This document shows positions 9,938 through 18,058 of a stretch of 64,000 bases of DNA, piece after piece. The DNA lies in contig LR590463.1 in the NCBI GenBank assembly GCA_901472405.1, positions 2,418,001 through 2,482,000 on the forward strand, in the 5' to 3' direction. The DNA comes from Serratia rubidaea (lineage in GTDB: Bacteria; Pseudomonadota; Gammaproteobacteria; Enterobacterales; Enterobacteriaceae). Below the pieces are notes generated by a model, which saw only the letters and a list, made by a program, of their open reading frames with translations, was not told the DNA's origin and ran no database searches. Each line of letters opens with the position of its first letter. Positions within the stretch are counted from its first letter, which is position 1. A program made the position numbers and the translations under genes.

Positions 9938-12045
9938 TTACCGGGCGCGCTGGCTGATGATCTCATCGGCCACGCTGCGCGGCGCTTCCGCGTAGTGGCT
10001 GAACTCCATGGTAAAGGTGGCGCGTCCCTGGGTCATCGAGCGCAGGGTGGTGGAGTAGCCGAACATCTCGGACAGCGGCACCTTGGCGTGGATCTCTTTG
10101 CCGCCGCCGCCGGCGATATCCTCCATCCCCTGCAGCTGGCCGCGGCGGGATGACAGATCGCCCATCACGCTGCCGGCATACTCTTCCGGCGTTTCTATTT
10201 CCACCTTCATAATCGGCTCCAGGATCACCGGATTCGCCTGACGGCAGGCCTCTTTGAAGCCGAAGATCGCCGCCATGCGGAACGCCTGTTCCGAGGAGTC
10301 GACGTCGTGGTAAGAGCCGAAGGTCAGATGCACCTTGACGTCCACCACCGGGAACCCGGCCAGAATGCCGTTGTTCAGCGCTTCCTGGATGCCTTTTTTC
10401 ACCGCCGGGATATATTCCCCCGGCACCACACCGCCCTTGATCTCATCGAAAAACTCAAAGCCTTTACCGGCCTCGTTCGGTTCGACCGTCAGCACCACGT
10501 GACCGTACTGCCCCTTACCGCCGGACTGGCGCACGAATTTGCCTTCCACATCGCTCACTTTGCTGCGGATGGTTTCGCGGTATGACACTTGCGGCTTGCC
10601 GGTGTTGGTGTCTACGCCAAATTCGCGCCGCATGCGGTCGACGATAATCTCCAGATGCAGTTCGCCCATGCCGTAGATAATGGTCTGGCCGGACTCCTCA
10701 TCGGTACGCACGCGGAACGACGGATCCTCGGAGGAGAGACGCTGCAGGGGCGATGCCCATTTTCTCCTGGTCGGCCTTGGTTTTCGGCTCGATCGCCTGG
10801 GCGATCACCCGGCTCCGGGAACACCATGCGCTCGAGCGTGATAATCGCGTCGGGATCGCACAGCGTATCGCCGGTGGTGACGTCCTTCAGGCCGACGCAG
10901 GCGGCGATATCGCCGGCGTGCAGTTCGTCGACGTCCTTACGGTCGTTGGCGTGCATCTGCACGATGCGGCCGATGCGCTCTTTCTTGCCTTTTACCGGGT
11001 TGTAGACGCTGCTGCCTTTCGCCAGCACGCCGGAGTAGACACGCACAAACGTCAGCTGGCCGACGAACGGATCGGTCATCAGTTTGAACGCCAGCGCCGA
11101 GAATTTTTCTTCATCGTCGGCGCGGCGCACCACGATATGGTCATCCTCGTCGTGGCCGGCCATCGGCGGTACGTCGAGCGGCGAGGGCATCAGTTCGATC
11201 ACCGCGTCCAGCATGCGCTGCACGCCTTTATTACGAAACGCCGAGCCGCACAACATCGGCTGGATTTCGCCGGCGATGGTGCGCGCGCGCAGGCCGGCGG
11301 TAATTTCCGCCTCGCTCAGCGCTTCGCCGGCCAGGTATTTTTCCATCAGCGCTTCCGAGCCTTCGGCGGCGGCTTCCACCATTTTTTCCCGCCATTCGTC
11401 CGCCTCGGCCTGCAGCTCGGCAGGGATCGCCTCAAAGCGGAAGGTCATGCCCTGAGTCGCGTCGTCCCACAAAATGGCCTGCATGCGGATCAGATCCACC
11501 ACGCCGCTGAAGTGGTCTTCAGCGCCGATCGGAATGACGATCGGCACCGGGTTGGCCTTCAGGCGGTCGATCATCATCTGCCGCACGCGGAAAAAGTTGG
11601 CGCCGACGCGGTCCATCTTGTTAACGAACGCCAGTCGCGGCACCTGATATTTATTGGCCTGCCGCCAGACGGTTTCCGACTGCGGCTGCACGCCGCCCAC
11701 CGAGTCATAGACCATTACCGCGCCGTCGAGCACGCGCATGGAGCGCTCGACCTCAATGGTAAAATCGACGTGCCCGGGGGTGTCGATAATATTGATGCGG
11801 TGCTGCGGATAATTATGTTCCATACCGTTCCAAAAGCAGGTGGTCGCCGCCGAAGTGATGGTGATCCCGCGCTCCTGTTCCTGTGCCATCCAGTCCATCG
11901 TTGCCGCGCCGTCGTGAACTTCGCCCAACTTGTGACTGACCCCGGTGTAAAACAGAATCCGCTCGGTGGTGGTGGTTTTGCCGGCATCGATATGTGCCGA
12001 GATGCCGATATTGCGGTAACGTTCGATAGGGGTAGTGCGTGCCAT
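9938..12045 (-). CDS. Second elongation factor G (stand-alone EF-G paralogue), two one-base insertions
   Basis: About 701 residues after repair, full EF-G length. The GTPase motifs are intact: P-loop AHIDAGKTT (residues 17-25), switch [10 protein letters not shown] and NKMD. The remaining domains follow in order ([50 protein letters not shown]). It is not in a str operon: no rpsL, rpsG or tuf lies beside it, so this is a paralogue of housekeeping fusA. Compared with E. coli EF-G it differs in stretches such as [12 protein letters not shown]. Two extra bases (one G/C near 10811, one C near 10749) break the frame between FPEP and [11 protein letters not shown]. Its role is unknown. Confidence 0.85.
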
Positions 12046-12390
12046 AATTAACCTTGCTTAGCCGTGTGGCGTTTGACTCGGCGCCGCTGTGGGCGCCATA
12101 TACCCGTTAATGATAAGGGCGCCCCAGCATGGGACGCTCATGCCGTACCCGGCGCTTGTCGCCGGGTGCTCATTAATCGTAGTTTACCCCGGTGATTTTA
12201 TTAACCTATGGCTGCGATAGACGTAACTTTTCAATAGGTTGATTTTACTGTTATTACTTTTATTCCGGAAGCGACAGGATGAGGCAGGTAACACCCGCAG
12301 GCCTGAGAGCGCCGAGCGGCGCGTGGTGAGCGGTATAATCCAGTGTGGGTAAGAACACGCTCGGGCGTCGTTTTCCCGGCGATCGGCTGG
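12046..12390. other. Intergenic region upstream of the EF-G paralogue; no gene seen
   Basis: No convincing coding sequence was seen. It holds a GC hairpin ACCCGGCG / CGCCGGGT around 12148-12168 and presumably the promoter of the EF-G paralogue. Base composition drifts to AT-rich towards the effector/immunity pair. Confidence 0.4.
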
Positions 12391-12413
12391 AAAACGGCCG
12401 GTGTTAACCGGCC
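12391..12413 (-). terminator. Probable terminator of the effector/immunity pair
   Basis: Stem GGCCGG / CCGGCC (12396-12401 / 12408-12413) with loop TGTTAA, followed on the minus strand by GTTTTCC. It is short but well placed, just after the immunity gene's stop codon. Confidence 0.5.
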
Positions 12414-12418
12414 ATAAT

Positions 12419-12709
12419 TTAATTTAACGGGGAAATTGTTTTTTTCAATCGCCGGGCTAACATGAAGATCAACTTGCAACACACTATTGATATAAGAATA
12501 TTCAAAAAAAATGCAATTAATAGCGCTGCAAGGTCATATGGCTCTGGATATCCACCGATAATATCCGTTATATATATTGCAGTGTCCAATGACATGATAT
12601 GACTCATATTTACTCTAATGAAATAGAGATATGGTAACCACGCACCCATGATCATCATTAATACGATGAAAACAGCTATCCTTGCCAGTATTAAAACTGT
12701 CTTTTTCAT
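12419..12709 (-). CDS. Small membrane protein, candidate immunity protein (Tldi1-like) for the adjacent DUF2778 effector
   Basis: 96 residues with two membrane segments (about residues 7-27 and 61-83), a periplasmic-side loop between them (FIRVNMSHIMSLDTAIYIT, with a GYPEPYD turn) and a basic C-terminus. The start at 12709 is chosen because its ATG overlaps the effector's TGA stop as ATGA, with an AAGG Shine-Dalgarno seven bases upstream. An in-frame ATG at 12724 would lengthen it by five residues. Tlde1 effectors work in the periplasm, so a membrane-anchored immunity protein facing it is expected. The AT-rich composition contrasts with the neighbours and suggests horizontal transfer. The immunity role is inferred from position. 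Confidence 0.65.
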   Translation of the reverse strand: MKKTVLILARIAVFIVLMMIMGAWLPYLYFIRVNMSHIMSLDTAIYITDIIGGYPEPYDLAALLIAFFLNILISIVCCKLIFMLARRLKKTISPLN

Positions 12710-13224
12710 CCGTTTACCTTGCATTCTCCGTGGCTAATCACATCAATCATACCATATGCATGCAATCTCGTATTTCTGACGGAGACTGTCTTGGTTCTAA
12801 GCAACGCGGTACGAATTGCAGCAAAATCCGAGTGGTGTTTTAACGTAATGCAGCCAAGGGACAGAGTGCCCGGATGTAGTCTAAAGTTTCCTCGCCTAAC
12901 CCCGTTTATCCATGTGTAATCGTCTATCGAACTATCGTCTCTGAATAGTCCGAACCAGTCATTTTTACTCGTTGGCACGTTATATAAGTTATTGTTTACC
13001 ACGTCACTAAACCACGTCTTTATTGGCTCCCTGACGCCTCCAGAAGGGCGATCCACAATCCAGTATTTCCCGGCCGGGATTGGGCCGTTATCGGGGATGG
13101 CTCCGCACCCCGGCGCGTTACGGTAATTCCCGTTGCCGGAGAAGGCGAGAAACGTACCGATACCATAAAGCGTCAGCGGTGAATAATCCGCATCATTAAC
13201 TATAAACTTTCCATATAGTGCCAT
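12706..13224 (-). CDS. DUF2778 / Tlde1-family L,D-transpeptidase-fold protein, probable type VI secretion effector
   Basis: 172 residues, no signal peptide. It starts MALYGKFIVNDADYSPLTLYG and has the DUF2778 signature: a GIGTFLAFSGNGNYRN strand pair, PIPAGKYWIVDRP, and the catalytic HPGTLSLGCIT with His117, Ser122 and Cys125 (HxxxxSxGC). In Salmonella, Tlde1 proteins of this family are type VI effectors that cut or exchange the tetrapeptide stems of peptidoglycan in the target periplasm. The downstream small membrane gene overlaps it by four bases. No type VI structural genes (Hcp, VgrG) are visible, so the pair would be an orphan cargo. Family by motif; delivery by T6SS is inferred. Confidence 0.8.
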   Translation of the reverse strand: MALYGKFIVNDADYSPLTLYGIGTFLAFSGNGNYRNAPGCGAIPDNGPIPAGKYWIVDRPSGGVREPIKTWFSDVVNNNLYNVPTSKNDWFGLFRDDSSIDDYTWINGVRRGNFRLHPGTLSLGCITLKHHSDFAAIRTALLRTKTVSVRNTRLHAYGMIDVISHGECKVNG

Positions 13225-13398
13225 GTTTTCTATCCGTGATTGATATAAAACCGCTGTTCCTGCGAATGGACAACATAAACCGCGGCATAATTTTTTTAAT
13301 TAGCGGCTTGCAATTTTTATAGCAAAACAGGAGTTTGCTTGGATTTATTTAACCAAACACCGAAAGACAGCGACTGGCCCGGCGTCGGCGGCGGTTAT

Positions 13399-13415
13399 TA
13401 AACATCCCCTAAACA
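13399..13415 (-). promoter_or_regulatory. PhoP box (perfect direct repeat, reverse orientation)
   Basis: TAAACA-N5-TAAACA at 13399-13404 and 13410-13415 is, on the minus strand, TGTTTA-N5-TGTTTA, an exact match to the PhoP consensus (T/G)GTTTA-N5-(T/G)GTTTA. It lies 37 bases upstream of a perfect TATAAT and about 190 bases upstream of mgtS, a known PhoPQ target in E. coli. Confidence 0.75.
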
Positions 13416-13429
13416 AACGGCATATTTAT

Positions 13430-13458
13430 CGGCAACATAAATCAATCCAACCTATAAT
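13430..13458 (+). promoter_or_regulatory. Promoter of the mgtS transcript
   Basis: A perfect -10 TATAAT (13453-13458) has no recognisable -35 at the right distance (CGGCAA), the pattern expected of an activator-dependent promoter. Transcription would start near 13465, giving a leader of about 140 bases before mgtS. Confidence 0.55.
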
Positions 13459-13605
13459 CCCCGCGAAATAAAAGCGTAGCGGGGCGGTGGTTCCGCCATC
13501 AATAACCCCACTGCAGATTCCTGTTCCTGGCGATACGGAGGTTGAAACCCTTAATGCGACGACGTGAGGTCATTATCGAAAACACTTAAACCTGAGGAAA
13601 TGAAA

Positions 13606-13698
13606 ATGGGAAACATGACGGTATTTCTCGGCTTTCTGGGTGTGATCAGCACTCTTGGACTGCTGGCAGCCTATCTGAGCACCAAATGGGACGACTAA
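13606..13698 (+). CDS. mgtS: MgtS-like small inner-membrane protein
   Basis: 30 residues: MGNMTVFLGFLGV at the start, one membrane span, and the ending AAYLSTKWDD. E. coli MgtS (YneM, 31 residues) starts MLGNMNVFMAVLG and ends AAYFSHKWDD, so the match is direct. MgtS binds the Mg2+ importer MgtA and protects it from FtsH, and is induced by PhoPQ at low Mg2+. The ATG at 13606 is preferred (TGAGGA seven bases upstream) over the in-frame ATG at 13600. A perfect PhoP box and TATAAT lie upstream. The next small ORF begins directly after the TAA stop. Confidence 0.85.
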   Translation: MGNMTVFLGFLGVISTLGLLAAYLSTKWDD

Positions 13699-13770
13699 AT
13701 GAATCTTAACGATCCACCCAGTCCGCTCCTCCCCGCAATCACGCTGCGTATTACGGGGAGGAGATTGTAA
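13699..13770 (+). CDS. Possible 23-residue proline-rich small ORF abutting mgtS
   Basis: The ATG follows the mgtS stop with no gap (TAA-ATG), so translation could be coupled. The product starts MNLNDPPSPLLPAITL and ends in TGRRL. It has four prolines including a PP pair, and a basic end. Its second half coincides with a strong hairpin (13726-13763). The layout recalls proline-rich leader peptides such as MgtL, but I recognise no homologue and the ORF may be untranslated. Confidence 0.35.
   Translation: MNLNDPPSPLLPAITLRITGRRL
13726..13763 (+). promoter_or_regulatory. Strong hairpin between mgtS and the next small membrane gene
   Basis: Stem CTCCTCCCCG / CGGGGAGGAG (10 bp, perfect), extended past one mismatch by AAT/ATT, around a 10-base loop. 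No T run follows, so it is not a standard terminator. It may act as an attenuator or a processing/stabilising element. Confidence 0.5.
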
Positions 13771-13809
13771 CGACCTAACCTGGATGCTGTTGCACAGTGT
13801 GTCGCTATC

Positions 13810-14037
13810 ATGATTATTTCAATTTTTGTTCTGCTGTATGCCATTCTGATGATCTCCGTCGGTATCAACGAGATCTACTTCACCTCTACCGGTGAATCCG
13901 CCTTCTTTATCAGCCTGCTGCTGACCTTCTTCGGCGCCTTGGTGCTGCTGGGCCTGATCTGGCGTTTTGCCGGCCGGCGCGGCGAAAAAAAACGCCCTAA
14001 AACCGCAGGATTGAGCGCCGCCGCGCGGCCGTGGTGA
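13810..14037 (+). CDS. Small two-span membrane protein of unknown function
   Basis: 75 residues. Two hydrophobic segments (about residues 2-20 and 31-53) are joined by a polar loop (NEIYFTSTGES), followed by a strongly basic tail (RFAGRRGEKKRPK). No clear Shine-Dalgarno precedes the ATG. It lies downstream of mgtS in the same direction and may belong to the PhoP-driven transcript. I do not recognise a family. Confidence 0.5.
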   Translation: MIISIFVLLYAILMISVGINEIYFTSTGESAFFISLLLTFFGALVLLGLIWRFAGRRGEKKRPKTAGLSAAARPW

Positions 14038-14170
14038 CGGCGCGCAGGATTCCGATGTTCTGCCCATCATTAAGCAGCTATCATAATCTCGGTTTATTGT
14101 TATAGACGGAAGAGCCGGGGCTGTTCCGTCTGTTTTGTCTGTCTATCCATCATGTTGAGCATCGAGATTT

Positions 14171-16610
14171 ATGATAAGGCCGTTACGGATCGTTCTGTTG
14201 ATACTGGTGCTGTGCGGGCTGCCGCTGGCGTCATCCGGCGCCTTTGCCGCCGAAGGGGAGCAGCCTGCCGAACAGGCCGAGCTGAGCCAGCAGGATATTA
14301 CCGCCGCGCTGAAAGACTATCAAAAAGACCTGGACGATATTAAGCAACAGGTTTCCAAGGCCACTACCGATAATCAGCTGAGCAAACTGCAGGAACGCAC
14401 GCAGCAGCTGGCGGCCAACGCCGAACAGCTGCTGACCGACCTGCAACCGATGCAGGACAAGCTGAAAGGGCAGCTTGACGTGCTCGGCCCGCCGCCGGCG
14501 CCGGGCGCGCTGGCGGAAACCGCCGCGGTGGCGCAGCAGCGCAACAGCCTGAACAACAGCAAAAAGCTGCTGGATGATTCGGTGAAGCGTTCGCAGGCCA
14601 TCCGCAGCAGCACCCATGAGCTGATGCAGCAGATCGGCGATTTACGCCGCGTGGCGTTTAAGACCCAGCTGGCGCTGAACTCCGGCAGCGTGCTCAGCCT
14701 GTCATTCTGGGCGCCGGCGATCGCGCCGCAGCCGCAGGACAGCCAGCGGCTGACGGAGTTTGCCGGCGAACTGCGCACCGTCTGGAACGCCAGCTGGCAG
14801 GAGCCGTGGCGCTACGGCACCGCCGGGCTGCTGCTGTTGGCCGGCGTTATCTGGTCGCTGGGGCGCTATTTCTCCGAGCAGATGCTCGCCTGGTTCAGCA
14901 TCCGCTATCTGCCGGACGGCCGACTGCGCCGCAGCTTCAGCGCGCTCGGCACCTCGCTGATTACGCTGTGCACCACCGCGCTGGCGCTTAACCTGCTGTA
15001 CCAGACGTTTTCCCGCGTTGCTGAGCTGTCGCCGATGCTGCAGGACTTTGCCGACGGCTTTACCCGGCTGGGGATTTTCTGCGCGCTGATCGCCGGTTTA
15101 GGGCGGGCGTTTTTATCCAACCGGCGTCCTTCCTGGCGGCTGGCGGCCATTGATGACACCATCGCCGCCGGCCTGGGCAACTTCTCGCCGCTGCTGGCGG
15201 CGCTGGTGCTGGCGTTCGGCACCGTCGAGCTGATTAACAACGTGATCGGCGCCAGCCTCAGCACCACCATTTTCGGCAATGGTCTGCTGGCCGCGCTGAT
15301 GGCGCTGGTGCTGTTGGCGATACCGCTGCGCGCCCATCGCCTGCGTCAGCACAGCGAACGCCAGGGCGAACAGCTGGAAAAACGCTCGATGATCGGCGGA
15401 CTGGCGCAAATCGCCACGCTGCTGGTGTCGCTGGCGGTGTTGCTAGCGCTGCTGATCGGCTATATCTCGTTTGCCCGCTTCCTGATTTACCAGGTGATCT
15501 GGACAACGCTGGTGCTGATGGCGTTCTACTTCCTGATTCAGTTTTCCACTGACCTCTGGAGCGCCATCTTCTCGCCGCATACCGCCAGCGGCCGTTCGCT
15601 GATGCGTTCGCTGGGCCTGAGTGAACGCCATCTGGAACAGTTGACCATCGTCTTTACCGCCGCCTTCAAATGCGGGCTGCTGCTGCTGATGATCGTGGCG
15701 CTGCTCAACGGCACCTTCGGCACCACCACGCCGAACTCGCTGCTGGAAAAAATTGTCGCCATTCTCAGCGGCGAAGGGCTGAAAAAGCTGCATATCGTGC
15801 CCGGCAATCTGATCAACGCGCTGATCTGCCTGCTGATCGGCGGCTATATTCTGCGCGCCAGCAGCCGCTGGCTGAATAACGAGCTGCTGCCGAAAACCAT
15901 CAACGACGTCGGCATCCGCGCCTCGCTGGTGACGCTGTTCACCAACGTCGGCTATGTGCTGCTGATTCTGATCACGCTGGCCGCACTGGGCATCCAGTGG
16001 AATAACCTGGCCTGGATCGTCAGCGCGCTGTCGGTGGGTATCGGTTTCGGCCTGCAGGAGATTGTGAAGAACTTTATCTCCGGCCTGATTCTGCTGACCG
16101 AACGGCCGGTGAAAGTGGGGGATATGATCGGCATCGGCGGCGTGGAAGGGGACGTGCGGCGCATCAACGTGCGCGCCACTGAAATCCAGCTCAGCGACCG
16201 TTCCACCATGATCGTGCCGAACTCGCAGCTGATTTCGCAGAACGTGCGCAACGCCACCATGGGCAATGCGCAGGGGGGTGGTGACCATCGCCCTGACGTT
16301 CCCGACCGAAATAGACCCCGAGCAGGTGCGCAGCCTGCTGCTGACCGCCTACCAGGAATATGAGGCGATTCTGGAGTCGCCGGCCCCTTATGTGCGCTTC
16401 AGCCAGCTTGGCCCAGACGGCATTATCCTCAGCGTCACCGGCTATGTCGCCAGCCCGCGGATGGTCGGATCCACCAAAAGCGAGCTGCTGTTCAACATCC
16501 TCAAGCTGCTGCGTCAGGAGCAGGTGCATCTCTCCAGCCCGCAGGAGGTGGTGGTGATGAGACAGCGCCAGCAGCAGCTGGCGGCCGATGAAGAGGAACA
16601 GAACGGCTGA
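14171..16610 (+). CDS. Large MscS-family mechanosensitive channel with DUF3772 N-terminal domain, one-base insertion
   Basis: About 812 residues after repair. A signal peptide (LVLCGLPLASSGAFA) is followed by a periplasmic coiled-coil region (residues ~35-200, DUF3772-like), then about ten membrane spans, and the MscS core near the C-terminus: VSALSVGIGFGLQEIVKNFISGL (pore helix with Gly/Ala pattern, residues ~620-642) and RPVKVGDMIGIGG (beta domain). Such large MscS proteins protect against hypo-osmotic shock. The frame breaks at 16270, where six G stand in CAGGGGGGTGG; removing one G joins ATMGNAQG to VVTIALTFPTEIDPEQV, which continues to 16610. Confidence 0.88.
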
Positions 16611-16641
16611 TTCCCGCACCGGCGCTGCGTATGCCGCGCCG

Positions 16642-16662
16642 GACATAGAAAGAATCTATATC
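16642..16662. promoter_or_regulatory. Inverted repeat matching the palR-palE operator, upstream of the EIIB-like gene
   Basis: GACATAGA-N5-TCTATATC has the same 8-base arms and 5-base spacer as the site at 17956-17976 and differs from a perfect inverted repeat at one base. The core ATAGA-N5-TCTAT contains T-N11-A, the LysR-type box. Confidence 0.6.
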
Positions 16663-16743
16663 CCCGCGGATTAAATCAATTTCCCTTCCCCGGACGCCCG
16701 CTCTATGCTGAAAGGGCATGTCCATGCTTTCGGAGGGAGAGTT

Positions 16744-17016
16744 ATGACGCTTTGCAATTTGGCCGACGTACTGCTGACGGCCTTCGGCGGCGCGCAGAAC
16801 GTGCGCCGTCTGCGCTACTGCGCCAGCCGCATCCGCGTCTCGCTGAATGAGGACCGCGGCCTGAACCGTGACGGCATCGCCGGGCTGGAGGGCATCAAGG
16901 CCCTGCTGGAGGTGCCGGACGGGGAAAACGGCGTTGAGTATCAACTGGTGGTCGGCCCCGGCAACGCCCGTTCGCTGTATCAGGCGCTGAGCGAGGCCGC
17001 CGGCCGCGACTACTGA
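16744..17016 (+). CDS. Orphan PTS EIIB-like domain protein (glucose/GlcNAc family fold)
   Basis: 90 residues from the ATG at 16744, chosen because of the strong GGAGGGAGAG Shine-Dalgarno. LLTAFGGAQNVRRLRYCASRI and RVSLNEDRGL match the EIIB domain of the glucose-type PTS, with the phosphorylatable cysteine in the YCASRIRV position. No EIIC or EIIA is attached or adjacent. Such orphan EIIB domains can be signalling relics. It is convergent with palR, and an operator-like repeat matching the palR-palE intergenic repeat lies about 80 bases upstream, which suggests co-regulation with the alpha-glucoside cluster. Confidence 0.75.
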   Translation: MTLCNLADVLLTAFGGAQNVRRLRYCASRIRVSLNEDRGLNRDGIAGLEGIKALLEVPDGENGVEYQLVVGPGNARSLYQALSEAAGRDY

Positions 17017-17942
17017 AGCTGCGGCCCCAGCCGTTCAATATGCTGGCGCATCAGCGCCAGCATCTGCTGTACGTGCGGCGCGTCCGCCTTTTCCCGCATC
17101 AGATACATCCCCACGGTACAGATATTGGATGATTCCATGTTCAGCGGCGCGATGCCGTAGCGGGCAAAGTAGCCGGCCATACAGCGGGGATAGGTCAGCA
17201 TCACCGCGTCAGAATCATTGACCATATCAATGGCCGACATCATCGAGTTGGTGGACCAGATCACCCGCTCCGCCAGATGCTGGCGGTTGCGCGTCAGCTT
17301 CTTCTGCTGCATGTCCGCCACCATATGCTGATAGCGGGTCTCATCCGGCGTCAGTTCTACGCAGGGATAATCCAGCAGGTCGTCCGGCCGCACGGCGCGC
17401 CCCTGCAGCGGATGGTCGCGGCGGGCAAACAGCGTGTCCGAGGTGGCGAACAACGGCAGAAAAGTAATGCCGGCCTTCGGGTTCAGCCCCTGGATTTCAT
17501 GGCCGATAAACAGATCGATATCTCCGCCCAGCAGCAGATCCATCAGCCGCAGATGGTTGCCCAGATCGATATGGATATTGACCGTGGCGTGCTGCTCGCG
17601 GTAGCGGTTAAAGCAGTCGCGCACAAACATATGCCACCAGGCGTGGCCGCTGCCCATGCGCAGGCTCTGCGCCTGCCGCGCCTTGATCGCCGCCATCTTC
17701 AGCAGGGTATTGTCATAGATACGCTGCATCATCTGCGCCTGTTCCAGCAGCAGCTCGCCGTACTGGGTGGTGGTTACGCCGGTGGAGGTGCGCTCCAGCA
17801 GCTGGACGCCCAGATTCTCCTCCAGTTTCTTCATGTTATGCGTCAGCGTCGGCTGGCTGAGGCAGAGTTTGTTTGCTGCATGACTCACATTTTTAAACAT
17901 GGCGACTTCGATAAACTGGCGCAGAATTTTGTCCACGATCAT
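17010..17942 (-). CDS. palR: LysR-family regulator of the alpha-glucoside operon (PalR-like)
   Basis: 310 residues. N-terminal HTH in residues 1-65 (FIEVAMFKNVSHAANKLCLS, QPTLTHNMKKLEENLG), then an effector-binding domain. It is divergent from the substrate-binding protein gene with 116 bases between them, where a perfect inverted repeat with the LysR T-N11-A pattern lies. A LysR regulator in this position is the arrangement reported for the palatinose cluster of Erwinia rhapontici. The gene name is by context. Confidence 0.8.
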   Translation of the reverse strand: MIVDKILRQFIEVAMFKNVSHAANKLCLSQPTLTHNMKKLEENLGVQLLERTSTGVTTTQYGELLLEQAQMMQRIYDNTLLKMAAIKARQAQSLRMGSGHAWWHMFVRDCFNRYREQHATVNIHIDLGNHLRLMDLLLGGDIDLFIGHEIQGLNPKAGITFLPLFATSDTLFARRDHPLQGRAVRPDDLLDYPCVELTPDETRYQHMVADMQQKKLTRNRQHLAERVIWSTNSMMSAIDMVNDSDAVMLTYPRCMAGYFARYGIAPLNMESSNICTVGMYLMREKADAPHVQQMLALMRQHIERLGPQLQ

Positions 17943-17955
17943 GTTTTCCGCTGTT

Positions 17956-17976
17956 GATATAGATAGTTTCTATATC
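17956..17976. promoter_or_regulatory. Inverted-repeat operator between palR and palE
   Basis: Perfect 8-base inverted repeat GATATAGA-N5-TCTATATC, containing T-N11-A. It sits 14 bases upstream of the palR start codon and about 80 bases before palE, where a LysR regulator would both repress itself and activate the operon. Confidence 0.65.
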
Positions 17977-18058
17977 GTAGGTGTGAAAAACAATTTCCGC
18001 CAATGTCCCCCAGCCGATAGCGTGCTCCTATGCCGATTGATTCCGCACAGGGGACGCC

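Noticed and set aside
9938..12045. EF-G paralogue as a decayed pseudogene
   Set aside because: Only two single-base insertions at G/C runs, with all motifs intact; the same error pattern occurs in many other genes here, so sequencing error is more likely.
12231..12482. 83-codon ORF on the minus strand at the end of the immunity gene
   Set aside because: It overlaps the terminator and the immunity gene in another frame, has no Shine-Dalgarno and resembles no family; a chance ORF.
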